Part shown: in pieces, positions 18,748 to 30,666 of the stretch | How positions within the stretch are numbered: position 1 is the stretch's first letter | Layout of the letters: the number at the start of each line of letters is the position of its first letter | NCBI RefSeq assembly: GCF_000003605.2 | Contig: NW_003112486.1 | Location: forward strand, 30,354 to 69,570 | Direction of reading: 5' to 3' | DNA from: Saccoglossus kowalevskii | Taxonomy: Eukaryota; Hemichordata; Enteropneusta; Harrimaniidae | DNA length: 39,217 bases | The notes under the pieces: model-generated | What the model saw: the letters and a program-made list of their open reading frames with translations, nothing else | Told to the model about the DNA's origin: nothing | Databases searched by the model: none | Made by a program: the position numbers and the translations under genes

Positions 18748-21723
18748 CTGCAATTGTATGCAGATAATAGTCTCCTTACGTTCTAAACAAGTTACAGGGA
18801 ACTCAAACAAATCATACCTATTCTATTTGATAAAACTGATTTAAAACCTCTTAGTTGAGCACTGCCTCATTGTTAACTTCGTCACACCCGTGCTGAACCT
18901 GTCCCACACTATTACACTATTTTCTTCATGTTGCTGTTAACGGCGATATTATTTAAACTCTACCTCCACATCACGCTTAATCAGAACAACTGAACGGAGT
19001 TAGAAAAGAAGGTGACATTTCTCCATGCAATGTGGTGCACTTTGTTTGTACATTGCACATTGCAATTTTAGTCAGGGAATAATGAGTTGTCTATGGAATT
19101 ATTGAAATTATCTTATCTTATAGTAGCTGCAGCCACGCAATGAATTAGGCAATTTGGCATTAATTGTGACAATCTTTTCACAGCGCACATCAACACAAGG
19201 GCCGTAGTTGGAGACACTTAAGACTCATTAATAACTTGATGTGGCGTCTGACATTTGATTTGTTCGTTGTTACACAACATGTATATTGCATATCTAACGA
19301 CATTCAATTCTCTATCAATTCCAGAATTTCGCTTACTTGTACTAGAGCCACAGCTGCACAGAACTTAGCTGGCCTCCTACCGCTAATCATTCGCCCCACA
19401 GTCATGAGAAGTCGTATAGACCAGGTATTCGACACTATATCGGGCGATCGGGCGATTCAAGAGGCATTCAGTTTTGCAGCTAAAAAATAAGCAGGCTGAT
19501 ACATCTGACTATCCTAAATACCTTAACTGGAAGCGAAATTACAGAAATTCCCACTAGAGTCGATCAAATCAACATTTTCCAAGGTCAACAGAAAATATAT
19601 GCCGCCATCTTGTTCTTGACGTATTTATAAACAAAACGTTGGTATCGTTGCACAGCTTTCGCCAACGTTCCAGTGCTGTAAATTCAGTTTTCGGCCACAA
19701 GAAAGGTATTTATGGTCGCTAGATTGGTCAATTGACCAATGGCTGATTACATTCATGAAAATTGCAGAAAGGCTCTCCACTATAAATTTGTAGCCGGGTG
19801 TCGAATCCCTGGTCTATACACTTTTAAGGACTGTGAGGGTCGAATGACATCGGAAGGAGGCCAACCTACAGGACTATTCAGGACTTTTACCTTTTTTAAG
19901 TTTGTTTTTCATACTGGTCCACCCGTAACATATTCACCCATATCTTTCGTAGCATGGGATGTGTTTCTTTTCATTTATATTTCTTTATTGTATTTATTAC
20001 AATAAGTAATTATGTTTGTTGAATTTTTTGACCATTCTTATAACAATTTAAAGTGTAGTAATTTGGAATGACTGTGACACGTTTTTGTCAAATCCATTGA
20101 TCATATCCCAAAGTAAATCTGTGGATGAGATGTTCGAAAAAGCCTCAACCCATGATAGCAGAGGCAATTCACACAACCACTAACCTTCTTCGAAAACACC
20201 ATAAGTGAAAAACAAATGTTAGAACAGAGTTAGAACACTATTGTGAAACAGAGAGAAAGAGTAACTCAGTAATCATCATGAGGATGCTGTGGTTGTTTTG
20301 GTGATTTTGAGAACTGGCCTCAAGCAAGAGTTGTTGATTATAAAAGATTATTCACAGATAATGGTTTGGCATGTAATGTTAAACACAGTGTTTTCTACAC
20401 CTGGAGTGTAGCAATGTCCCCAAACTGCTCTAATAGCTATCAGTTGTTTTATTAGGCAGGGAGGGGGTAGTCATTTATTTACTCTCAAATTATCATTAAT
20501 GCCTTTAGAAGTTATGAAAAGAGGCAGGTGGGTTCCAAATAGTAATACTGAACTGCTACCACCTCAGTTACCGACCAATAATAACTGATGATCAGCATGA
20601 CAAGTTCCAGAAATACCTAGCACCAGAAGCAGAAATGTGTTACATATATATTAAGCTTTTCCAATCCTGGTAAAATGATCAAGATAAAAGTACCACATCT
20701 GAAGGCGCTGTACATGTTATGGTTGACTGAGCATTCATTGAACATAGTGCCGAACTTGCATGGCCTTCATGTCTCAACATCAACATCAACATCTGATACA
20801 GAACATTGTAGCCCAGTGTTCCTTGTCATGATGCACTTATCAGAAGCTGATTTATAATAACATCCACAGAACAGAAGCATGCTAAACTTAGAACTTGAAT
20901 TATATGGGACTATTTTTTTGTTGTCCCGCCAATGGTTAAGCAACTGCTCATGGACTGCACTTGGTGGATGATATCACACCTTCTCTTCACTTTTGAAGTG
21001 TGTGTAAATGGGTCTTATAGTGTATATGGGTCGTACTGCTTTCCTCACTACTTTCTATTGGTATTCTCCTTAGTCAACATGGCTACAAGATCTAGTCAGG
21101 CTGAACATAGCACAATGTGTTTTCATGAAGCCATTGGGTGTACAATAAACCATATTACAATGACTGGCTAATAAAAGAATAGTAGAAAAATGTGCTACTA
21201 GGAAGCATACCTGCCTTTTTTCATAGTGTTGTAGGTCGATGCTGGGAACACACACATTATAGCTGTCCTTGGATCATGGCTGTAATTACTCAAAATAAGG
21301 CAAAAAGAACAGAACGATACGACTCCAAACATATCACCGGCCATAGATCCCTAAAAATGTGTATGGAGACCCCGTCTCATAGACAGGAAAGTCGGAAGGA
21401 GTGGATCCAACAAAAAGTAAAACATCACATACATTTTCTAGAGATATTGGTATTCGTTGAGGTAACTGGTAGACGGAAATAAGGTGGATAGTAGAGGACA
21501 TGTCACTCTAATGAATAGAACTAGAAAACCGTCACCTGACAGAGATCAATGTAACAGAAACCTGCTAATTTGAATAATAACGACTGGCATGTATCAAAAG
21601 GTCTGGCAAGAGTACATGGTGAAATTTAATATCACTTTCCAACATATCGTTTGATGAACGTCAATGTTTCATAGATAACAAAACATACATAAATGTGTTG
21701 AACAAGAATTAAAGTAGACTCAC
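18748..21723 (-). other. Intron 3, carrying a fold-back element
   Basis: Intron between exon 3 and exon 4A (2976 bp), or part of a 4426-bp intron if splicing runs to 4B. It contains the inverted repeat at 19367-19869. Plus-strand frames at 19236-19490 and 19739-20005 fall on the arms and are not genes. Frames at 20675-21482 match no family known to me. Confidence 0.55.
19367..19869. repeat. Fold-back element with ~70-bp inverted arms
   Basis: The arm at 19367-19436 is the approximate reverse complement of 19798-19869. The shared blocks are GTCGAAT-CCTGGTCTATAC, GACTGTG, CGAATGA and AGGAGGCCA in the same order. Weaker similarity extends inward. The form is a MITE or fold-back transposon without coding capacity, inserted in intron 3 of the fucosyltransferase. 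Confidence 0.65.
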
Positions 21724-21889
21724 ATTTTCATATTCAGGTGCGGCTATATATAACTTGGTGATGTTCATTTGTTTAAGTCTTGTTGCAACAGCATCTGCAA
21801 TTCCACCACTTTCAGCAGTAAGTATTCTGATTTCTTTCCTCAATTGTTCCCCACAGTGTGCTTGCAATTGATGCGCAGACATTTTATTA
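21724..21889 (-). CDS. O-fucosyltransferase-like gene, exon 3
   Basis: Acceptor CAGTTGCAG ends at 21890 and donor GTGAGT begins at 21723. It takes two bases from exon 2 to make Tyr, then encodes NKMSAHQLQAHCGEQLRKEI, then RILTAESGGIADAVATRLKQ, and ends MNITKLYIAAPEYEN. The last part fits the 'LYIAxP' strand of the donor-binding Rossmann-like lobe in O-fucosyltransferases. An NIT sequon is present. The 166-nt exon ends in phase 0, which fits both exon 4A and exon 4B, and this common phase is what makes the two 3' pairs interchangeable. Confidence 0.8.
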
Positions 21890-22777
21890 CTGCAACTGAA
21901 TATACAGATTACGATGATCGATAGAAAGCAGTTGGCCACACTTATTTGTATTGACTGTGTTTGTTTTAGGGTCACATAACATACCATAAACATGTAATAA
22001 CAACATGAATAAAAACACTAACAGCAAATCAACTGTTATTCGTACTGCCAAACAAAATATGAAATATAAGTGACTACTAAAAACTACATACAGTACTAGT
22101 TTATGTATATTTTATATATAGCTACAGAGAAAAAAAATAGTGAGGACCCTCAGACTTAGTAAACGTGTTGCCCATGCGACTCCATTTTGGGTCAAAATAT
22201 CAGGATTATATTACTGATTAATATTGTAAGTTTAATAATGAGCAACAATAGCTAGGAACATCATACATTGACACATCATGCATGACAAATTTTAGATACA
22301 AAAGGTAAAAGATCGCAGTATACACTTATGTATTCGTACTATTCGTATTCGTATGATATAGCTTCAAGGTATGGAAAATAGCGAGTGTCTTTAAAATTAG
22401 CGCACAAATTCCTGGTGCCATTCATAACACCTTGTTACACATAAAGATAAAATGTTAAGGTCATAGTATGAGTTTAGGTATCGTATTTGTTATATAACTA
22501 CAGGGGATATCCAGGGCCCTAGACATTGTAGGAGATTCCAAATGCAACTCACAACACCTGTACCTATTTCAAGCGTTTCAAGTCCAGTTCTTTCTCGTTA
22601 TACAATGATGAATTAAATAGTTTGATTTCAATTGACCCAAGAAATGTATACTTTATTTGCTTCATTGTTATTTGTAGTCTGCAACGTTTAAGTGATCTAT
22701 TGCAGTGTGTCTGTGTAGGAGGAAACGTATGTCGCTGATCTTCGTAAAAAAAACACAGTTCAGCAAAGGAAGTCAAA

Positions 22778-23032
22778 NNNNNNNNNNNNNNNNNNNNNNN
22801 NNNNNNNNNNNNNNNNNNNNNNNNNNNNNNNNNNNNNNNNNNNNNNNNNNNNNNNNNNNNNNNNNNNNNNNNNNNNNNNNNNNNNNNNNNNNNNNNNNNN
22901 NNNNNNNNNNNNNNNNNNNNNNNNNNNNNNNNNNNNNNNNNNNNNNNNNNNNNNNNNNNNNNNNNNNNNNNNNNNNNNNNNNNNNNNNNNNNNNNNNNNN
23001 NNNNNNNNNNNNNNNNNNNNNNNNNNNNNNNN
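22778..23032. other. Assembly gap, 255 N
   Basis: Run of undetermined bases. Any open frame drawn across it is an artefact. Confidence 1.
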
Positions 23033-24220
23033 AATTTAAACTCTTTATGAATTCAAATAACTCGGTTATATTTTCACGTGGAAACATAAGGTAAAAATCA
23101 GTAACTAATTCAGCAGTTCAAGCGCAAAATCACATATTCTGTGTTTAAATTTTAACATAGAGTAAGCTCACTAAATTATGATGTATTTTTTAAACTTTTC
23201 AATAGTTTAATATTGCAATTATTGCAAAGTTGTGCCTGTACACGTGAAACATTGTTAAAAGTTTGCTCAACGTATGGTGTCCGGTGGAGCATTCTAAGAA
23301 GACAAGAGTTGACTGGTGGATTTGCCTGCTCAAATAGACATTAGATCAAGCACTGGTTGTCATAAAAATGTATGTATATAATCATTCACTCACTGAAATT
23401 TAATTAACATTATATTGCCCGATATATTGCAAATTTCTACAATTGTTTCACCGGCATTCAAGTTTTGTATTAATCACAGAAACGAGTAATGATTGCATTG
23501 AATAACTATATGTAAATATCTCTGCTTACTTAATACATTGTTATATGTGTAAACACAAATACAAACAGACGCTTTGTAAACATAAATTTGTATATGTTCG
23601 TTGCACTTGTACACTTGTAAACGTTACTTGTACCGGGTGTTTTACCGATGAGGTTTATAGAATATTGCATCATCGTATTCATTTGTACATAATGTGTTGC
23701 AAGTGTATCTACTGTAATTCAACGTGCACTTGAAAATTTGAGCAAACTATTAACTGCAACCTGCATTTTGTTGAAGGAAAATTAATTCCTTTACAAAATC
23801 TGTTTATCTCGGATGTTTTACATGAAATCTTCAATCTATGCAGGCTCTTTAAATGACTATATAGATTTAGATTGTGTAACCATCATGTATGTTATTGGAA
23901 AGTTCTAATACTATTGTATATTGGGCAAACTCTCATTAACCAGGATATTTGCACCTACAATTTGTTATTCCAGTTAAATGCACACACATACACACACTCT
24001 GTAACTTTGGTCATGAATAAAACAACTTTATTTAACGCATACTATAATTGTTGATATAACAAACACTCTCTGAACTGCCTGCACTGGATAGTGTCTTGCA
24101 CATGGAGTTAGAGATACAATTAATAACCATTATATTTTGTTTTTTGCTTTCAACATTATCAATGGCCAATAATGTAATCTTTCTTTCACTTTTTATTATT
24201 AGGCCATTAATATGTGTTAA

Positions 24221-24850
24221 AATGGGCAGGATTTTCGAGATGACAGACACATGAGTGCAAGTGAGGAAATAAAAACAAATCATAGGCCGGATATAGTCAA
24301 TTTTAGTTATTTAACTCCAAAACAGTTATCAATAATGTTGAACGGAACATATCCTTCAAATATTTTAACAAATGTATATGCCATTAAAAAGCTATATGGC
24401 CCGGGACAATATAATAACAAATCGTTTAGTAACTGGAATAGTCAGAAATATGACCACAAACGTTTTGTTGCAATACTTACATGCCTAAGAGCTATCAGAA
24501 ATTGTATAACTATCCATAGCTATATATTAAAATACAGCATACATACTAAATTCATTCAAGAGGTCGTTCTAACTGGCTTTGTATACAAAGTTTCATATGC
24601 TGTAACGTACTGGAACACTGTTCACATTCTACATTATTATGAACATTATCTTTTAGTTTCGGAATCAACGTTAGTATATACAGCGTTATCATCATTGATT
24701 CGGGCATTCCTCTTTGTGATGATCCCAACCAATGTTATACGAAGCGAACACATGTTAGAATATGTCCTTTTTAACAGAAAACATCTACGTGCCATCTGTG
24801 CAGAGGTACCAGCGCATCCACAGATGGGAGTGTTCCCACAAATACTTTGA
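24221..24850 (+). CDS. Unassigned open reading frame antisense in fucosyltransferase intron 2
   Basis: Open for 209 codons, with the first ATG at 24251 (199 residues). I do not recognise the product. It has a charged N-terminus (DDRHMSASEEIKTNHRPD), a YLTPKQLSIML stretch, then a basic region with YGPGQYNNKSF and DHKRF, a long middle part rich in Ile/Tyr/His, and an end with EVPAHPQMGVF. No clear signal peptide, zinc motif or polymerase motif is seen. A CAG at 24227-24229 could be a splice acceptor leading into GATTTTCGAG. At this base composition a frame this long is unlikely by chance, so it may be a real exon or a transposon relic. Weak confidence as a gene. Confidence 0.25.
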   Translation, partial: NGQDFRDDRHMSASEEIKTNHRPDIVNFSYLTPKQLSIMLNGTYPSNILTNVYAIKKLYGPGQYNNKSFSNWNSQKYDHKRFVAILTCLRAIRNCITIHSYILKYSIHTKFIQEVVLTGFVYKVSYAVTYWNTVHILHYYEHYLLVSESTLVYTALSSLIRAFLFVMIPTNVIRSEHMLEYVLFNRKHLRAICAEVPAHPQMGVFPQIL

Positions 24851-26485
24851 AAAGAATTTATTTTCGCCATTCTCATATCATATTTTTTGGTTATTTTATG
24901 TTTCATATACTTAAGGTGTAGTGAAGTGTGGATAATTTAAGCTTTGTAAATATTGTGTAATTTTTGTGTTTTTTTTTCACTTTATCATTAAACGTAATGT
25001 CTTTCTGTTATGTACCCAATTATAAATTCTAATAGAGAACACATTTTAGCTGATATATGAGACATAATAGTACAATATATTTGGATAGCGTAGACTCACA
25101 ATTTTTAGTATTCATGCGTTTTACAGTACATCTATAGCCATTTGGTAATTTCACTTATGAACAAGTAATTAGTTAAATGTATTATTATTAAATTAGTGAA
25201 ATCTATATATATTATAAAAAATCATATGTTTTGTACAGGACCAACGGGTTCTGTACCAGCGCCAACCTGTTGTTTCATTCAAAGACTAATATGTTCCTTA
25301 CTATAACCAATGGTAGTTATATCAACACTGAAATTATCAATATTCAAAAAAGGTTTTTTCCTGAGTACATCCCGGTTATCCATATTCACAAGGTTATAAT
25401 TATTCACATGATAGATAACCGTATGACCCCAAACCCCAATCAATTAAAAGACCTCTCGGTGATTTGTCACCTGGAAAAATCAGTTGCAAATTTAATAATT
25501 TTAAGGTCCAATATTGCACTTCTATAACTTTCACACCTCCACCAATACATCTTTTGGAAATTGTATGTAGTCGGATACGAATCCTTTGTAATGCGCCAAT
25601 CTAGACATTTAGCATCTTCATTTTGCTTGTTTCTATAAAAACGGTAACACAATAATGGACAGTGCAAAACCCCTTATTTGAATTATAATTCCCAGAAATA
25701 TTGAATAATTTGGTTCATGGCTCTTTTTTAAAAATGCGTTTCAACTTATTTAGTAGATAATACAACTTTAACACATCCAAACAAACCTATGCTTAGTTTT
25801 TGAAATTCTTTATTAAGAACACCACTGTGTTTTTGTTGATACTAACATCACGGGATGCCAGGTCTCTAGCATTCATAAATATTTGTTCTGATAAATAAAA
25901 CAATGATATCACATTGTGGAGATGCTAAGTGAGTTTTTTGGTTAATTTCTGCCATAACTAAATAGTCGGTACCTTCTACAAAAAACAAAACATATGTCAG
26001 GAATTGTTCAACTATCATCATATTGACGATGGAATGTAATTTACATTTCCATAACGATTAATAGATTTAATCGTCATGCTACTATGTTACTATGAGGTGT
26101 TTCGTTTGAAATATGTTTTGTTATAAACTGTAATGTCACTTCAAATTCAAATCTTACAGATATGTGGCGCAATAAACCAATATCAACAATATAACCATGT
26201 AAACATAATACCACGGATATAAATGTAATTGTTGGACAGTTGTTCTATTCTCCCAGTTCCATTCTTCAAAACTGTTGTCATGTTTGTCATTGTGTTGTGG
26301 TCGAACCTCAAGAAAGAGCACCGAAAAAGTGCAAAGTTTACAGTTAAACATAATTCAGCCCTCAAAATCAACGTTATTGACGATACTAACCTCAGGTTAT
26401 ATAATTTTATCATTCTCCCTTGCCTTCGTGAACATGTCTTGCACATGCACGAACAGCGCCTCGTCTGCTTGAATATTGATGTAAG

Positions 26486-26773
26486 AAATTTGAAGTTTGG
26501 CTGGTTCTCGGATCAAGTGTCATGGCGAACAAAAGGCCGGTAACTAGTAATGCTTACAGCATTCTGAGTGGTCCCTCACGTTCTCGTGGTCATTCCATAT
26601 AAAAAGCAGGGGTTTCCCACGCTCTCAAAAGTTGCACGAATATAAAACCTTTGTTTTTGTTATTACTTTGCACACAAATAGCGAGAAATGTTACAGTGGA
26701 ACAATATGGCGATTACTAGTTACCTACTTGCCATTCACTAGGGACGCTTAGAACCAGCTAAATTTGAAGTTTG
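26486..26773. repeat. Fold-back element (MITE-like), 288 bp
   Basis: The left arm (26486-26553) and the reverse complement of the right arm (26713-26773) share AAA-TTT-type ends, AGCTGGTTCT (GGCTGGTTCT on the left), then GTG-ATGGC and GGTAACTAGTAA in the same order. The arms of about 60 bp surround a 160-bp centre. It lies in intron 2 of the fucosyltransferase. No protein is encoded. Confidence 0.65.
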
Positions 26774-27475
26774 ACTATTTAGGTTGCAATGGCCTTCTCA
26801 GTCATCATATAAAAAAACAATATGGCGGCAGCATTTACGGATGCAAATGAACTAAACGGCAACGTCATCATTTAAAAAATATTTTCTCTCCTGTATTGCG
26901 TGCGCTCTCTTTGACATGACTGACAACTACAATAGCTTATACACAATTAAAAATACTTGTACACAAAACTAATCATATAAAGTCATTCATTTCTCCAAGC
27001 TCACTACTAGATGTTATATAATTATTTTGCACCACACAGTAATAACAAACACATCGAGATTAATCGAGAACAACGCGTCCAAATAGACCTTTCCCACATA
27101 TGCGTAATCCCTTTCTTTAATGGACAGGTCACGTTTGTCTATTACCACTAGGACCAAACAGCTTTACGGCTAAACACAGCATGCAACATTTCACTTTTTT
27201 TTTATCACGTATTTCATATTATTTTAATTGTTGTATTTCGCGCGATTACTACAATCTTTTCAAAAACGGACAGCAAATACTTAACATAAAGTAAAGTACA
27301 TGAACAAATAAATATTCAAAAGACAATGAAAAACAAAAAAATAACAAATAAAGCTCAAATTCTTATTTTAATCAGAAGGCTCGGTCGGAAAATTTTCAGC
27401 AGATTGCCTATATCGCTACATTCAATAATACTTTGAATACATATTATCACAATATACGTATGCAAGGTTACTTAC

Positions 27476-28284
27476 TATTCAGCAGATCTGTTACGCCAAT
27501 GAAGGGCAGCATATGGTAATCCTCCCGATATCTGCTTGATGGCATCAGTAGCTAATTCTTGGATATAAGGAGCTCTAATCAGGTGTTTGCGGATACTTCT
27601 TATAATATCTTGATGTTTTGGTTCATTGTCTTTAATATATTCTTTCAAATCGGTAACAAAAAATATACACTTAACATTATTGGATACCACTAAGGAATCT
27701 TGGGATAAACTTTCCTGATATTTCTGGACATCCTCCTTTGTTGGTAAGTGCAAATTTGGAATGTAAAATCCCAGTCTGTACACATATCCATTGTACGTGT
27801 CCAATGCTTTTTTGCGTAAGTCTGTTCTATTAGGATATCCTTGTGGTCCTAGCAGAATATTTTCAGCAGTAAAATGTGTTCCACAGGTATCAATGAATTC
27901 ATCGACTGTGGATAATTCCACAATCTTGCGGAGCTTTGCGTGATCAAACGTTTCATTAAAGTTACGTTGTGTAGAAATATTTTGCAAATGGTTATTATGG
28001 AACGGTATTGTTACCAATGAACGATTCATTGACATGGCATTTATAATACCACTCACAAAAAACGAGTACTGCTCACAAGGTCCGCATGCATAATAGATTA
28101 AAGGAAACAGATATCGCTTTGTTATTTTCCTTTTTGTCCGCTGTGAATCATCTTTGTTACTACTACGATCACTCGAGTATAGATTGACTGTAAGATGTGT
28201 TGGCGTCTTCTCTGGCCGAGTGTGGACTTGCATGGAATCATCATTCACTGGCTTAATGGTTGTCACGTTTTCAGCTGAGTAATT
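27476..28284 (-). CDS. O-fucosyltransferase-like gene, exon 2 (catalytic N-lobe)
   Basis: Acceptor TGTTGTAG ends at 28285 and donor GTAAGT begins at 27475. The 809-nt exon enters in phase 0 with NYSAENVTTIKPVND and leaves in phase 2. After a Ser/Lys-rich stem (about 45 residues) come YACGPCEQYSFFVSGIINAM and NRSLVTIPFHNNH, then RNFNETFD, VDEFIDTCG and, at the end, IRKHLIRAPYIQELA and ALHWRNRSAE. These blocks, ending in an HxR motif (LHWRNR) that binds GDP-fucose in this fold, match GDP-fucose protein O-fucosyltransferase-like proteins (PF10250) of invertebrates. Sequons NYS, NVT, NRS, NIS, NET, NRT and NRS fit a secretory-pathway enzyme. It is not a close POFUT1 or POFUT2 orthologue; its protein target is unknown. 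Confidence 0.85.
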
Positions 28285-29655
28285 CTACAACATAATCATA
28301 GAACAAATCAATAATTGTTTATTATAATTCGCAATAACATAGTAATCAAAATTGTGAACTTGACCATAGTATGCAATCTAAACTAGTATTACATTGTATA
28401 TTGGGCGGTCATCATCTTCCTTGTGGCAATGGTTATCAGTGATGTTCACTTCTAAATGCACATCTCAAAGCTCACATTACCGCCTATTGTTCTGCCTTAA
28501 TTACTATTCGTAATTGATATCAATCGGCGAGGACTGAACACATATAAGATATTATGTTTTATTTTGTTTTGTTTTTAGATTTTCAATTACATAAAAGTCA
28601 AATAGTCTACTGGGTACATGATACATACCGCATTGATGACTAATGTATTTACTGCGAAAAGGGATATTTTTGGATACTTGAATTACTGGATTGTTGTTCA
28701 GGAGAGTAGGCACCTTATATCGAGTTTATCCAGTCTCTGTTTAGCCTATTTGTTGCGGCTCCATGTTTTATTGTGAAGGATTGTTTTGAAAAAACATGAC
28801 CACTTGTTTTTGAACTACAACTTGGGTAGAAAAAACTTGCCGGGTTCAGAGTTTAAAACCGACTTAGCTCCTAAATTTGAATTCAGCATGCCATGTCTCG
28901 TATTTCTACTTATAAACAGAAGACTTCATTTTACTGGATCTCAAATTCAGTCATAGTTTTCAATGCAATGCGCACACAAATTTCGATTCCCAAATTAATT
29001 GGTGAGACGTGTGTCTCAATTAACTGTACAAAACCATGACGTCATCATATAATCGAACAAGATACGAATGATATGTCAATGGCTTTGCTGATACAAAACA
29101 TGACGCCATAATGAATAGAGGTTCAAAATATTTATAAATAGAGAACCATAGAGGTTGGTTGTCCACTTTGAAATATCGTCTATTTTATGGTGCTTACTTT
29201 TACATTACATTATCCGAAATTTAGTTAGTGTTATCAAACTGAAGAAACTGAGAATTAAAAAAATAAAATGTTTATATGATAGGTAATGTACGGTTAGTAA
29301 GTTGTTAATGCTAGGTTTATGCAGCGACATAACAAAATATTATTAGTCTTTAATGCTACCTCTTCGCGACATGCAGTACATATACTTACTCATATACTGC
29401 CCAATATTAGAAAATGTATTTACACCTAATGTATTGTACTCAATTATTCTATAATAATGCCATTGATATTGTACATGTACTTGGGGACAACACTCGCGAA
29501 TTGAAAGTTAATACGTACAATTAGTGAAATTGTACATACATTTACAAGATAAGATGTCTTTTTCGTCTCATGCTATTGTTTACCTCCAGGCAAAACATTA
29601 TTCTAAATATGTGCTACTTACACGTATAATTGATTCAAGTGTCGTATAATCTTAC
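28285..29655 (-). other. Intron 1
   Basis: A 1371-bp GT-AG intron. It contains one perfect CRE octamer (TGACGTCA, 29037-29044). No gene or clear repeat is recognised. Confidence 0.6.
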
Positions 29656-29778
29656 CTTACTTGACTTGTGTAGGGTGTGGAAGAACCTTTTTGTCGAGCG
29701 TTCACACTTCGTCGACAAATAGTACGCGACTGAAGCACAGATAAACACCAACGTGATAAACATTTTCCTTGAATTCAT
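29656..29778 (-). CDS. O-fucosyltransferase-like gene, exon 1 (signal anchor)
   Basis: The ATG at 29776-29778 opens a 41-codon exon that ends at donor GTAAGA (29655) in phase 0. The protein starts MNSRKMFITLVFICASVAYY and continues LSTKCERSTKRFFHTLHKSSK. That is a short basic N-terminus, a hydrophobic helix at about residues 7-22, then a basic stem: a type II signal anchor as in Golgi/ER glycosyltransferases. This frame is too short to stand out alone, but phase, position and the anchor all fit the downstream exons. With either 3' pair the predicted protein is 455 residues. Confidence 0.75.
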
Positions 29779-30584
29779 TTCGTTTTCGAAAAATAGTAGA
29801 TCTAGGTAAAGATATCAGTTGAAGTTGTATTGTCGCAATATATTGTGTTGTCGTACCATTTACGTGTCTATTCGCGTATAGGTGGCGGTATACTATTCTA
29901 TTATAATTAGGGGTTGTGAGTTCTGCGTATTTGAGGGTGACACCATTCAGTTTGGGGAGGGTTCTGCATCTAATAAGGCAAGTGTGCCATGACAGCGTGG
30001 AATATCAAATTTATTATCCGCATCAAGCACTAATCTGCTTGTGTAATTCACTCTCTAAATAAATGAAATTGGTGGACTTCGCTGTGGTACGGCAGCACAG
30101 TGTTTGAATTTGTTATGTATTTGGTGTGTTTTGACAGTGTATCTGCATATTATGTACAGCGTATTTGTTGAATCACAACGTTGATATACTCAACTCTATA
30201 CTCAAGCATTGTGTATCTTTTGTGTTCAGCTGGTAGAGTAATTTAATGCAAACCGTGTGGCATACAGCTGTTCCCGGGGACAGCACATGGTGAAGACCGA
30301 CGGCTATGTTTTCAATTCTTTCTTGGACTAAATCTGCTCTATTTGCTTAATCTGCTTGGATTTACAACCGTGGAGGTAGAAAAGGCGTACATGATAACAA
30401 AAATAAAAATAAAATTCAGTCACTGCTCATCTTGTATATTTGTGTGGACACATAAAGTCAGCTCTACGTAGGTGCCCTGGATGACTTCACCACAATTCGT
30501 TTTCCAAAATATGACCGCTTTTGTTTCTGCATAAACAGCTATTCTTAATTGATATTATTTAGTTTATTGTCAATAATCCTTCAT
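29779..30584. other. 5' flank of the fucosyltransferase, no gene seen
   Basis: This should hold the minus-strand promoter. AT-rich patches (for example TATAATAGAATAGTATA on the minus strand near 29900) occur but no convincing core promoter can be fixed. AGCTGGTAGAG at 30229-30239 resembles a tRNA A box, without a matching B box. Confidence 0.35.
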
Positions 30585-30666
30585 TTTGATTTATCAAATC
30601 ACAAAAACGGAGAATCTGAGGATATGGGAAATTACAGACCTATATCTAGTTTGCCTATGATTAGTA

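Larger units (their letters stand above)
21890..27475 (-). other. Intron 2, 5.6 kb
   Basis: GT-AG intron between exons 2 and 3. It includes an assembly gap (22778-23032), an unassigned plus-strand open frame (24221-24850) and a fold-back repeat (26486-26773). The remainder is AT-rich with short chance frames. Confidence 0.6.

Noticed and set aside
19236..20005. Two plus-strand frames of 84 and 88 codons
   Set aside because: They lie on the two arms of an inverted repeat.
20675..21482. Plus-strand frames with a serine/threonine-rich stretch
   Set aside because: No family, splice pattern or repeat relationship could be supported.
22705..23094. Open frames running through the N block
   Set aside because: They are produced by undetermined bases in the assembly gap.
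26183..26543. Minus-strand frames, including one with REPAKLQIS and ADEALFVHV, that looked like another fucosyltransferase exon
   Set aside because: The stretch overlaps the left arm of a fold-back element and no acceptor/donor pair gives the right phase.
30229..30290. tRNA A-box-like AGCTGGTAGAG
   Set aside because: No matching B box or cloverleaf can be formed.
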